Of a stretch of 64,000 nt of DNA, positions 45,266-54,596 are shown piece by piece. Under the pieces are notes generated by a model. It was not told the DNA's origin and searched no databases. It worked only from the letters and a program-made list of their open reading frames with translations. Origin of the DNA: Pseudobdellovibrio sp031428275 (GTDB lineage Bacteria; Bdellovibrionota; Bdellovibrionia; Bdellovibrionales; Bdellovibrionaceae); assembly GCA_031428275.1 (NCBI GenBank), contig JANPPC010000019.1, positions 1 through 64,000 on the forward strand. The letters run 5' to 3'. The translations under genes and the position numbers were made by a program. Position 1 is the first letter of the stretch; each line of letters begins with the position of its first letter.

Positions 45266-46369
45266 ATGAAACGGAATTCAATAGACGCAAGATGCGTTAC
45301 CATTTTTATCGCTTTATTAGCCTGTGTGTTCGCTACCGTAACGGCTTCTGCCAATGACGAGTGGTTTGAATTTTATAATAATACTCGCTCGTTAGGAATG
45401 GGGGGCGCTTCGATTGCCGTTACCAGTGATGAAACTGCGTTATTTCGTAATCCGGCGAATTTAGGAAGTATTCGTGATGTTTACGGAACTTTATTAGATC
45501 CTGAAATTGAAGGCTCTTCAAATTTTGTTGGTCAAGTCACGTCGAAATCGACGGGTAAGGCTTTTGATATTGATGAAATAAAAAGTATCTTAGATACGAA
45601 CCGTGACAGCTACTATCATGCCAAAGCGCAGGTGTCTCCTTCACTTGTCAGGCGCAATTTTGGTTTTGGTTTACTTTATAAAAATGATGTCAGCGCACAA
45701 ATGAATACGGTAGGTACTTTACTTGACCTGAAGTACAACAGTGATGTTGCAGCGGTCTTAGGTGCAAACGTGCGTTTGTTCGACGGCCGAGTTAAAATAG
45801 GTAGCAGCGTAAAATTTATTAATCGAATCGAAGTTATTAACCCCACGTTGTCAACGGCCAGCTCGGCTGATCTGTCATCAGTGGGCTCTGAAGGAAATGC
45901 TTTTGCTTTCGATATCGGAATTCTTTTGCAGGCGCCGTGGGTTTTAATTCCCACCTTAGGGGTTGTGATTCGAGATGTCGGTGATACAAAGTTTGATAAA
46001 GGCAGTGGCATGCGTTTATCGACAAGTTCGCGTCCGCAGACAGTCAAGCAAAGTGTCGATGTGGCGGCTGCGCTTTTTCCCATTCATGGAAATCAACTAC
46101 GTAGTGTGTGGACTTTAGAATACAGTGACGTTACAAACTCTCGAAATGACACAGACACCGCAAAAAGAATCCACGCAGGGATTGAATTCAACGCGCGAGA
46201 CATCTTTTTCTTTCGAATGGGTTATAATCAAAGGTACTGGACAGCGGGTTTTGAAATCGCTTCAGAAAAGCTGCAGTGGCAGGTTAGTAGCTACGGTGAA
46301 GAAGTGGGTACGGCCGATAGCCCGAAAGAAGATCGACGTTTGAACACGAAAGTAACTTTGAGGTTTTAG
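45266..46369 (+). CDS. Outer-membrane beta-barrel protein (FadL/PorV/TraF-like)
   Basis: A 367-residue barrel with a signal peptide at residues 1-29 (ending TASA before NDEW) and the family start RSLGMGGASIAVTSDETALF then RNPANL. Mid-protein GVVIRDVGDTKFDKGSG and a terminal TKVTLRF strand are typical of the PorV/TraF-like group. It is a paralogue of the barrel at 47190-48311: the RxxxMGG, NPAxL, DVGxTxF and ExGT blocks line up in the same order. The next gene's GTG overlaps its TAG by one base. Confidence 0.8.
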   Translation: MKRNSIDARCVTIFIALLACVFATVTASANDEWFEFYNNTRSLGMGGASIAVTSDETALFRNPANLGSIRDVYGTLLDPEIEGSSNFVGQVTSKSTGKAFDIDEIKSILDTNRDSYYHAKAQVSPSLVRRNFGFGLLYKNDVSAQMNTVGTLLDLKYNSDVAAVLGANVRLFDGRVKIGSSVKFINRIEVINPTLSTASSADLSSVGSEGNAFAFDIGILLQAPWVLIPTLGVVIRDVGDTKFDKGSGMRLSTSSRPQTVKQSVDVAAALFPIHGNQLRSVWTLEYSDVTNSRNDTDTAKRIHAGIEFNARDIFFFRMGYNQRYWTAGFEIASEKLQWQVSSYGEEVGTADSPKEDRRLNTKVTLRF

Positions 46370-47193
46370 TGAAATTTTTTGATATTAAAAAACTGATATT
46401 TACTTTAATACTGATACCTTTCGGTTGTTCGAATAATTTGTTAACAAATTTAAGTTCAAAAACAACCGACGAAGCGTTGTTAATCGACGCGCAGAAGTCG
46501 GTCAATGCCATGCAGTACCAAGATGCAATTAATATTGTTACCCAAAAAGTAAGTGCTAGCGGTCAAACGAAAGTTTTGGCGCGCGAAATTTTGGCCAGTG
46601 GCTATGCGGGTCGCTGCGGACTTAATTTTATCGATTTCGTGACCAGCTTATCAAACTCATCTTCAGGCAGCGCATTCATTTTAGTAGCTACGCCCTTTGT
46701 TGGCCAAGTGGTTGACCCAGCATCTTGTTTACAATCTTTGGATACTTTAGAATTGATCGGGCCAAGTGCTTCGCGAAGTACTAATCAAAATGCTTTTGCT
46801 TCGGTGGTCGGAATGTCTTTGATGGGCTCGGCTGTGCGGGGCTCAACTGATAGTCTGGGCGCGACGAACGGCGACGGCATTGAAGACGCTCCTAATATTT
46901 CGTGTTCATTAACAAATGCGCAAGTCGATTTAATTATTTTAGGTTTTGGTTTTATGTCGCAAAATTTTTCAGCGATTTCTGCTTCGCAAATCGGTGGCGC
47001 GTCACAAGGAAGCTTAAGTACTGTTATTTCAAAGTGCGATGCGATTTCAGGTGGTAGCTGCAATATTACCAAAGCGGCTGATATCACAAACCCAATTCGT
47101 GATACCATTCGTGATTTGATGAACACTTCAGATTACGGTATCGGAACTTATCAACCCGCCAATGATTTGGCGATTCCATTGGCGTGTCCATGA
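46369..47193 (+). CDS. Lipoprotein between two paralogous barrels
   Basis: A 274-residue lipoprotein: lipobox LIPFGC (Cys20, Ser at +2), then a helical N-terminal region with TPR-like character (ALLIDAQKSVNAMQYQDAIN), a Gly/Ser-rich middle and several cysteines (CGL, SCLQ, SCS, SKCD, SCN, ACP). No family recognised. GTG start sharing its first base with the stop of the preceding barrel, and ATGA overlap with the following barrel, so all three are made together. Likely an accessory or lid for the barrels (inference). Confidence 0.7.
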   Translation: MKFFDIKKLIFTLILIPFGCSNNLLTNLSSKTTDEALLIDAQKSVNAMQYQDAINIVTQKVSASGQTKVLAREILASGYAGRCGLNFIDFVTSLSNSSSGSAFILVATPFVGQVVDPASCLQSLDTLELIGPSASRSTNQNAFASVVGMSLMGSAVRGSTDSLGATNGDGIEDAPNISCSLTNAQVDLIILGFGFMSQNFSAISASQIGGASQGSLSTVISKCDAISGGSCNITKAADITNPIRDTIRDLMNTSDYGIGTYQPANDLAIPLACP

Positions 47194-48311
47194 TTAATTT
47201 CTATAAGTTAGTTTTTTCATTTTTTACTCTGTTCGCTTTAAGCGTTGAGGCGGCCGAGCTTTATCAAGCGGCCCTTCCAGTTCGCTGTTTAGCCATGGGC
47301 GGAACTTGTATCTCACATACGAAAGGCGCACAGGCCTTGTTTGTAAACCCGGCGGCCCTAGCCCGTATTGATGGTTTTGATTTTATCGCAGGCCAAGTGC
47401 AGGCTGGTGTTTCAAAAGACGCTGAAAAATTTCTAAATCAGGCGCAAGGTAGCGGAACAAACTTAACTTTAGCAGATGTTTCGGGTTTATACGGTAAAAC
47501 CTTGGCTGCCGATGTTTCGGCACGCTCGGGTTTAGCAATGCCTTATTTCGGAGTGGGCGCTTACAGCCAAAATTACATTGTTGAAACTTTTAGTAATCCG
47601 ACATTTCCTACTTTCAATGTGAATTTTATTAGTGACTACGGATATACGATTGCGGGCGCCATACCCCTAGGGCCGATGACTTCGTTCGGAATTGTCGGGC
47701 GACACGTAAAACGTTGGGGTGGAGTCAAAGATATCAACGTCACCGACTTAGTTGGTACGACTGATCGCGATTTAATAAACCAGCAATTTCAAGATCGCGG
47801 TGTGGGTAATGCTCTTGATTTATCTTTTATTTCAACCTTTCCTAGTTCACTTAAACCCACTTTGGCGGTCGTGTGGCAAGACGTGGGTTCGACGCGCTTT
47901 GAAATGAGCTCGGGTACTCAGGCTCCACCGTCGCAAAAAGATAATTTAACGCTTGGTGGTTCGATTGAACACGAATTTGCTTACGCTACCTTTACGCATG
48001 CTATTGAATATAAATACATCACCACTGAAAATGAAACTTTCAGCAAAAAACTTCACGTCGGCACTGAAGCTTCCTGGGGATTGATTGATTTAAGAGCAGG
48101 CGTCGGGCAAGGCTATATTTCGTATGGGGTCGGAATTGATTTATGGCTCATTAAAGCTGACGTTGCATTTTATTCGACCGAATTAGGTACTTATTCCGGG
48201 CAAACCCAAAGCGAACGTTATCAGGGCAGCATCACGATTAATTTCGATTTTGATCAAAGCTTCAAACTTAATTTAGAGGGCAAAAAAAGAAGACTTAAGC
48301 AAAGAAGATAG
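47190..48311 (+). CDS. Outer-membrane beta-barrel protein, paralogue of the barrel two genes upstream
   Basis: A 373-residue barrel with a signal peptide (INFYKLVFSFFTLFALSVEA) and the same RCLAMGGTCISHTKGAQALF then VNPAAL start as its paralogue. KPTLAVVWQDVGSTRFEMSSG and a C-terminal FYSTELGTYSGQ strand pair match too. The extreme C-terminus carries a basic tail (LEGKKRRLKQRR), odd for a barrel, which normally ends with Phe. Start is the ATG overlapping the preceding stop by four bases; a GTG two codons earlier is possible. Confidence 0.8.
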   Translation: MINFYKLVFSFFTLFALSVEAAELYQAALPVRCLAMGGTCISHTKGAQALFVNPAALARIDGFDFIAGQVQAGVSKDAEKFLNQAQGSGTNLTLADVSGLYGKTLAADVSARSGLAMPYFGVGAYSQNYIVETFSNPTFPTFNVNFISDYGYTIAGAIPLGPMTSFGIVGRHVKRWGGVKDINVTDLVGTTDRDLINQQFQDRGVGNALDLSFISTFPSSLKPTLAVVWQDVGSTRFEMSSGTQAPPSQKDNLTLGGSIEHEFAYATFTHAIEYKYITTENETFSKKLHVGTEASWGLIDLRAGVGQGYISYGVGIDLWLIKADVAFYSTELGTYSGQTQSERYQGSITINFDFDQSFKLNLEGKKRRLKQRR

Positions 48312-48324
48312 TTATCATTCTGGA

Positions 48325-51057
48325 ATGCTAGAGTTCTTGAAAGTTCAAAATCCTGACCAGATCAAAAAGCTTTTAAAAAAATTTGATCCAACCAAACAAA
48401 CTTGGATCGTATCTGATTTAAAGTCAAAGCGTGAAATTCAAAACGAATCCATAGCCCGATTCGGGTATTATACGGATGATTCGATTCTACAAGTCAGTGA
48501 CTTCTGGCAAATTTGGTTGCGTCGACTTGAGCCTACATTGCAAGTGGTATCCAGTGATTTCATTCGCACTCTGGTGCAAATTTTCATTGATACATACGGG
48601 TCAACGCTAGAAATTTCTGAAAATGAATTTTCTACTTTAGACAAAACCGTGCAAGAGCTAGCGCCGCTGCTACTTCATCCCGAAAGTGATGGGCTTTTAA
48701 AAGAGTGGATGCAAACGCAAGACGATGAGAAAAAGTGGATCAAGTGGTACCTGCGCGCACGCACCTGCATTCGTTTTATCGTCGATGAAAAGCGTGTGAT
48801 TGATAAAAAATGGTCAGCTGCTTATTTGCAAACGATCGAGTTTGACCAAATTAAATGGGACCGCGAGCTGATCATCGATTTAGGAACAGAACTGAGTTCA
48901 ATCGAAATGGGCCTATTTAAAGTGTTATCGCAAAATAAGAAGGTTACGGTCTACGTACCTAGCCCCGAATGGCAGACGAAATTTCCTTTTTTACTTAAAA
49001 CATACACCGAAAATTTAGGTTACGGCGAAGTAAACGCTTTAGAAGTTGAAAAGCAAGACGACTGCAAATCTGCCTTTATTCGACTTTCAACGCAATTATC
49101 CGAAGTAAAATTCGCCGTGGCGACGGCTAGGCAATGGGTCGAAAAATCAGGGGTGAAGCCAGCCGACATCGCAATCATGGCCCCTGACATTGAAAAGTAT
49201 TGGCCCGCCCTCGAGCACTATCTAACCGAAGAAGGTATTCCGTTCCAAAAAGACGTCGTGGCGCCATTGAATAGCCTAGGCGACGTTCAAACTTTCTTAT
49301 CTCATTTAAAAAATCTGACCCAAGATGTTTCTTGGGATAGTTTAGAAAAGAACTTCTTTCAATCGGGCGAAGTGCCCAAAATGAAGTACGAACAGTTCAA
49401 ATCTTTATTTTACCAAATTTTTGATGAAGAAGATCTTAAGCGTGATGAGCGTATTAAAAATTTATATTATAAAAAAATCGACCTAGGCAGCGAACTAACC
49501 CGCGATGATTTTTTGGCACTTATTGTAAGAATTTGGTCAACCTTGCCTGAATCAAAAACCGTCAACAATCTATTTGAAACTTTATTCAAAGATATTTTAA
49601 GTCAAAGTTTAAATATTTCGATGAAGTTCAGCCGTTGGTACCAATTTGTAAAATCTAGAATCAGCCGAAAAGAAATCAAGGTCAGCGTCGGAACAATTGA
49701 CGGGGTCATCGTGATTCCGCTGATGTGGTCGCAAATGATATCGGCTCAGCACCGGATTTACATGGGCATTTATGAAGAGGCTTTTCGTAAAGTTAGAAAA
49801 TCAATCTTGCCACTAAAAGATATCGAGACTTTGAAAAACCAATTTGATCTAGCACTTGATTATCCCGATGAAAGCCATCTAGATTTTAATTTACGTTGGC
49901 AAAGCATGTCCTCGTGCCAGCAAAAGATCTACACAACTCCGCACCTGAGTTTTTCGGCCGAACCCTTAACGGCTTCACTTTATTTTTTAGAACACAACCC
50001 GGTTTCCGAGATCCAAACCCCGCCGCCCACGCGTTTAGATGAGTTGCAGCGTCAGCTGTGGGGGCTTAATACGGGCGAAGTTCGAGCGCCGCAGGTTTTG
50101 CAGTACGCAGAACAAGTTTCTGGGGCGCGCATCTTGAAAGATATCTACGGCGACGAAGTTGAAATTCAATCTGAAATTTTTAAAAGTGTTTCAGCCAGCG
50201 ATATTGAAAATTACGCGAAGTGCTCTTTCAAGGTATTGGCTTCAAAAGGTTTTAGGCTGCGCGACTTACCACATGCGAACATCGATTTAGACCCGCGCCA
50301 AAAAGGTACCTTAGCCCATTCTCTTTTTGAATTTACTTTGCAGCTAGTTCAAAGCGAAAGTTTTTCGTTAGCCCGTATCGACGAATTTCTAGAGGCTAAA
50401 CGGGTCGAAGCCGCCTTATTCAAAAACGAAGACCTGTTTTGGAATATTCAAAAATCAAAAATGCTTGTGCTTGCGCAAAAATTTTTTGATTTTGAATTGC
50501 AGCACCGAACGAAGTTTAGCTCGCAGACTGAACTTGATTTTCAAGTTTACTTCGATCTAGACGCAAAAATATTCGCGAAAGAAAAACCTGCGAACGGTAT
50601 CGGCATTAAGGGTCGCATCGACCGCGCGGATCGGTCGACCGCTGAAAATTACTATATTATTTACGACTACAAGTCTTCGGGCGGGCGAAATCATAATTAT
50701 CGAAAATGGCTTAGCGAATATGAGTTTCAGTTGTTAATCTATGTGTTGGCTTTCGAAGCGGCTTACGCGGAAGAAATTCCGGTACGTGGAGCACTTTATT
50801 ATCTTTATAAAAATTTCGATTTATCAAAAGGCTACGTCGATACCGAGATTGGTTTAGATCACTTTGGCTTATCGAAGGCAAATAAAAGCTTATCGACAGC
50901 CGAAATACAGGCCGAATTGAAACTAGAATTTATTAATTTTATTTCGGCGGTATTTACGCGTCTCAATGAAGGACTTTTTCAAGCCTTGCCTTACAAAACC
51001 GAAATATGCGACGAATGCGACTGGAGGAAGCTATGCAGAGCCCCTCATCTGAATTAA
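48325..51057 (+). CDS. PD-(D/E)XK nuclease, AddB-like, with Fe-S cluster
   Basis: A 910-residue AddB-type subunit. The long N-terminal part looks like an inactive helicase fold; the C-terminal third is a RecB-like nuclease: GTLAHSLFEFTL (His), GIKGRIDRAD (Asp) and YIIYDYKSSG (Asp and Lys). Four cysteines of an iron-sulfur cluster are present, one at NYAKCSFKV and three at EICDECDWRKLCR at the end, as in AddB. The helicase-like gene starts within its 3' end. Together they would resect double-strand breaks for recombination. Whether the N-terminal part binds ATP was not evident; no clean Walker A was seen. Confidence 0.85.
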   Translation: MLEFLKVQNPDQIKKLLKKFDPTKQTWIVSDLKSKREIQNESIARFGYYTDDSILQVSDFWQIWLRRLEPTLQVVSSDFIRTLVQIFIDTYGSTLEISENEFSTLDKTVQELAPLLLHPESDGLLKEWMQTQDDEKKWIKWYLRARTCIRFIVDEKRVIDKKWSAAYLQTIEFDQIKWDRELIIDLGTELSSIEMGLFKVLSQNKKVTVYVPSPEWQTKFPFLLKTYTENLGYGEVNALEVEKQDDCKSAFIRLSTQLSEVKFAVATARQWVEKSGVKPADIAIMAPDIEKYWPALEHYLTEEGIPFQKDVVAPLNSLGDVQTFLSHLKNLTQDVSWDSLEKNFFQSGEVPKMKYEQFKSLFYQIFDEEDLKRDERIKNLYYKKIDLGSELTRDDFLALIVRIWSTLPESKTVNNLFETLFKDILSQSLNISMKFSRWYQFVKSRISRKEIKVSVGTIDGVIVIPLMWSQMISAQHRIYMGIYEEAFRKVRKSILPLKDIETLKNQFDLALDYPDESHLDFNLRWQSMSSCQQKIYTTPHLSFSAEPLTASLYFLEHNPVSEIQTPPPTRLDELQRQLWGLNTGEVRAPQVLQYAEQVSGARILKDIYGDEVEIQSEIFKSVSASDIENYAKCSFKVLASKGFRLRDLPHANIDLDPRQKGTLAHSLFEFTLQLVQSESFSLARIDEFLEAKRVEAALFKNEDLFWNIQKSKMLVLAQKFFDFELQHRTKFSSQTELDFQVYFDLDAKIFAKEKPANGIGIKGRIDRADRSTAENYYIIYDYKSSGGRNHNYRKWLSEYEFQLLIYVLAFEAAYAEEIPVRGALYYLYKNFDLSKGYVDTEIGLDHFGLSKANKSLSTAEIQAELKLEFINFISAVFTRLNEGLFQALPYKTEICDECDWRKLCRAPHLN

Positions 51058-54000
51058 AGAACCATTCGCAGTTTATTCGCGCGGGCGCCGGCGCGGGTAA
51101 GACCACGCAGCTGATCAGTTCGTTTTTAGACTTTGTAAAAGACTTTCACCAGCAGCATAAACGATTTCCTCGCGTCGTTATCACAACCTTTACCCGCAAG
51201 GCCACTCAAGAAGTAAAAGAGCGCTTGCTAGTCAGTGCGCTGAAGCAAAATGAAAAAACTATTTTTGAATACATCAATCGTAAATCTTTTGTTCATATTT
51301 CAACGATCCATGGTTTACTTAGTTTGTATTTAACTCAGTCGGCAGATCTTCTTCAGCTGCCGCAAGATATTCGGATCGTCGACGGTATTCAATACACACG
51401 TAACTTACGAAAAAATATTCATTACCTGATGAAGAAGAAAAATGACTACGTTCATTTACTAGAAACGTATCCGTTTACGCAATTGATTGATTTAGCTAAA
51501 AAAGCTCTTGATTTAAAGGCTCAGCATCCGGACATGGCTTACGTAACTGAAAACGAGTTAAAGCAAATATCAGCTGACCACATCAGCTTAGTGATCGAAA
51601 AAATAGACGAAATTTTTAATTTAGTACCGGCCATCCCTGAAAAATGGGCTGAATACTTTTCGTACCTTCGTGCCATTTCGCATAGCTATAAAAAGGGCGA
51701 AGAGGCCAAACTGTTAGAAATTTTAGACAATGCCCCAAGAAAACCCATATTTTCTGATAAGAAACCGCCTTATGATCAACGCGCGCACGATTTGATAGAG
51801 AAAATTCGTGAAATCAGTAAAGAACTTGGTATTTTTACCGTACAAGATACAGCTGAATATCGCGCCGAACATGAAAAACTAAATAGCTTATTTGATCAGT
51901 TTATCAATGATTTATATACTTTAGATTTTGAACACAAACAGCGAACGGGTGAACTGACCATTGCTGATTTAGAAAATTTATCATGGCAGCTAGCGACGAA
52001 TCACCCTCAATCGGCAATTGAATTTTCTGATACTTGGGATTACTTCATGATTGATGAATATCAAGATACCTCTCCGTTGCAGGTGAACTTGTTAAATAGG
52101 CTGGTTCGTGAAAAGCCCTGCTTTATCGTGGGTGATCCGCAGCAGAGCATCTACTTATTTCGCGGTGCCCGGTCCGAAGTTTTCGTTAATAAAGAAAATG
52201 AATTAAAAGCGAAATCAATTCCAACGCATATTTTAGATAAGAATTATCGTTCAGAGCCCAGTTTAATGAGCTTTATGAACGATTTTTTTAAAGACTTCAG
52301 CCCGCAGTTTCAGCCGATGCAAGTGCGCGACGCAAAGCCAGATCGACAAGTCGTGAATGATGCTTACTTTATCAGAACTCACGATGAAGATATAGCCACG
52401 CTGAAGCACATTCAATCTTTAATCGGTGAAGGAGTTTCTCCGAAAGATATCTGCGTACTTTCTAAAAGCAATTTACGATTAGTCGAAGTTGCACAAAAAG
52501 CGCAGGCCTATCAAATACCCGTTCAACTGCAGACCGCGAATGGTTTTGAATCGAAGCGCGAAATATTAGATCTGATTAGTTTTTTAAAGTTTTTAGTCAA
52601 TCCGCACGATAACGAAAATCTGGTCACCTTACTGCGTAGCCCCTGGGTCTACGTGACCGACGAGGTGCTGTTCGAAATCTGTCAAAGTTCATACGCTAAA
52701 AGCTATTCGATATGGTATTCGATCGTTAAAAATGAAGCCAAAGTAAAAGATTTGCTATCGCATTACTTAAAGTATTTTGAAACGGCCGGTGCCGCTTTAA
52801 CTGTGAAAGAGATGATGGGTCGCACGGGCTTTATGGCCTTTTCAAATTTATTAGATACCACCGGTAAGCGAGAGGCTAATATTTGGAAGTTCATTTCGAC
52901 ACTTTCGGTCGCCGAAAAAGAATCTGGTTTTTCGTTGGGATTATTTTTAGAAGATCGCTTTCAAAGTTTACAGTCTGACTTGGGGTCGTCTGCCGGAGAA
53001 GCTCAACCCGTCGTGCAACCTGATTGTGTTTCTCTGATGACGGTGCATGCTTCAAAAGGTTTAGAATTTAAAAATGTGATCATTATTGGTATGTCCGACA
53101 AGCCAAAGCTTACAAATCAAATTAATTTAGCGTACGACCCTAATTCTAACAAATACAGCCTATCGGTTTTTGATGTGGCCGAATCTAAACATAAACCTTC
53201 CGTATGGTCGCAGGCGGTGCGTACCGAGCTTAATGTGCGCGAAGCTGCCGAAAATGAACGGGTTCTTTACGTTGCCATGACCAGGGCGCAAGAGTCGATC
53301 AGCTTGATCGCTGAAGTGCCGCGCGAAAATGAAAAAAAACCAATCTGGAAAGAATCTTGGTATAAGAAAAGTAATTGGCCCGAATCATTAACGACTGAGC
53401 AACAGGCATTTGAAGCCGGGTTTAAATTTCAATCGTTACTTTATGATGACGAGGTTAATAAGCTTAAACTTTCTGCGCCAGACTTTGCCGTTGCGCGCGA
53501 CCGATGGCTTCAGCCTTCCGCACAAGTAGTTGGCGATGCTTCGTCGGTTACCAATATCTTATCGGCCGATTCCCGCGGTGATTTTATTAAAACTGACTAT
53601 CAAAAATTGACGAACTCACTCAAAAAAGCGCAAAAAGGAACCGAGCTACATCGAATTTTTGAAGCAATGAAGTATCGACCCTTTGAAATTTTAGAACAAA
53701 CGATGGCTGCGAACGAGCTGTCGCTTGTGCGCTACTTATTAAGTCAGTCTGAACTTGATTTGCCGCAAGTTCTTGAGCAAGGGCACAATGAATGGGGCTT
53801 CGGCATAAAAATTAAAAATGGGGTGCTGCAGGGGCAAATTGATGCCTGGGCTGAACTTAAAAATGAAATACACGTGCTTGATTACAAAACGGGTAGTTCT
53901 GATTACCACAAAAAAGCCTTCGATCAGTTAGCGCTTTACACTTTGGCCCTTGTTAAAATGAAGCAAATATCGACCGATAAAAAGATTATTCACTCAATTT

Positions 54001-54098
54001 TATATCCGACCGAGAAAAAGATTATTCAGAAAACCTTTGAAAATGCTTTGGCTTTTGAAAAAGTCACTAATTTAAAGCTACGTGAATTATTTGATTGA
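51033..54098 (+). CDS. UvrD-type helicase-nuclease, AddA-like
   Basis: A 1021-residue protein. Helicase motifs: Walker A RAGAGAGKTTQLI, motif Ia TFTRKATQEVKERL, Walker B YFMIDEYQDTSPLQ, GDPQQSIYLFRGARS, motif V SLMTVHASKGLEFKNV and motif VI RVLYVAMTRAQESI. The C-terminus holds a second PD-(D/E)XK nuclease: GTELHRIFEAM, GQIDAWAEL, HVLDYKTGSS. Start is the ATG at 51033, five bases after GGAGG; an earlier start at 51006 would overlap the partner gene farther. It overlaps the AddB-like gene by 25 bases. With that partner it should form a helicase-nuclease complex for double-strand-break repair. Confidence 0.92.
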   Translation: MQSPSSELKNHSQFIRAGAGAGKTTQLISSFLDFVKDFHQQHKRFPRVVITTFTRKATQEVKERLLVSALKQNEKTIFEYINRKSFVHISTIHGLLSLYLTQSADLLQLPQDIRIVDGIQYTRNLRKNIHYLMKKKNDYVHLLETYPFTQLIDLAKKALDLKAQHPDMAYVTENELKQISADHISLVIEKIDEIFNLVPAIPEKWAEYFSYLRAISHSYKKGEEAKLLEILDNAPRKPIFSDKKPPYDQRAHDLIEKIREISKELGIFTVQDTAEYRAEHEKLNSLFDQFINDLYTLDFEHKQRTGELTIADLENLSWQLATNHPQSAIEFSDTWDYFMIDEYQDTSPLQVNLLNRLVREKPCFIVGDPQQSIYLFRGARSEVFVNKENELKAKSIPTHILDKNYRSEPSLMSFMNDFFKDFSPQFQPMQVRDAKPDRQVVNDAYFIRTHDEDIATLKHIQSLIGEGVSPKDICVLSKSNLRLVEVAQKAQAYQIPVQLQTANGFESKREILDLISFLKFLVNPHDNENLVTLLRSPWVYVTDEVLFEICQSSYAKSYSIWYSIVKNEAKVKDLLSHYLKYFETAGAALTVKEMMGRTGFMAFSNLLDTTGKREANIWKFISTLSVAEKESGFSLGLFLEDRFQSLQSDLGSSAGEAQPVVQPDCVSLMTVHASKGLEFKNVIIIGMSDKPKLTNQINLAYDPNSNKYSLSVFDVAESKHKPSVWSQAVRTELNVREAAENERVLYVAMTRAQESISLIAEVPRENEKKPIWKESWYKKSNWPESLTTEQQAFEAGFKFQSLLYDDEVNKLKLSAPDFAVARDRWLQPSAQVVGDASSVTNILSADSRGDFIKTDYQKLTNSLKKAQKGTELHRIFEAMKYRPFEILEQTMAANELSLVRYLLSQSELDLPQVLEQGHNEWGFGIKIKNGVLQGQIDAWAELKNEIHVLDYKTGSSDYHKKAFDQLALYTLALVKMKQISTDKKIIHSILYPTEKKIIQKTFENALAFEKVTNLKLRELFD

Positions 54099-54129
54099 TA
54101 AATTGCTTAGATGAATGTGCAATTGAAGT

Positions 54130-54594
54130 ATGAACGTTTTTCGTCGAAAACTTTTTATCTACCCAGAAATTCAAACTCCGCTTTTAAAACAAGTTCTTGG
54201 GGCTTTGTTTTTCTTAAGCATCCTTCAAATTTTAGGTATTTCGCTATCGATGGTTTGGCTTAGACACCAAACCCAAATGGCGATCGAACTTGTCGTTGAT
54301 TACCGCTTACTTCAGCCCTGGAAAACACTGCTTTATCTTTCAATTATTATTCCGATTGTTATTAATTTCATTATCGGAATTTATCTTTTATTGTTTATTT
54401 CGAACCGATTTGCAGGCCCTTTATTTCGCTTAGAGCGCGAGCTTGATAAGTACATCGAACATGGCGGAAAGCTACAAGTCAGCTTTCGTCAAAACGACAA
54501 CTTGAAAAAGTTAGCTCAAAAAGTGAATACGGCTTTTGAACGCAAGTTAACTGACGCCGCAAAAGACTTTACGCAAGCTTCAGAAAAGTCTTAA
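54130..54594 (+). CDS. HAMP-type membrane protein without output domain
   Basis: A 154-residue protein: two membrane helices (residues about 20-45 and 68-92) and then a HAMP-like helix (NRFAGPLFRLERELDKYI) followed by a second helix (NDNLKKLAQKVNTAFERKL), ending soon after. There is no kinase, cyclase or methyl-accepting region. It may modulate another signalling protein by HAMP pairing. Follows the AddA-like gene by 31 bases and ends three bases from a convergent lipoprotein gene. Confidence 0.72.
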   Translation: MNVFRRKLFIYPEIQTPLLKQVLGALFFLSILQILGISLSMVWLRHQTQMAIELVVDYRLLQPWKTLLYLSIIIPIVINFIIGIYLLLFISNRFAGPLFRLERELDKYIEHGGKLQVSFRQNDNLKKLAQKVNTAFERKLTDAAKDFTQASEKS

Positions 54595-54596
54595 AG

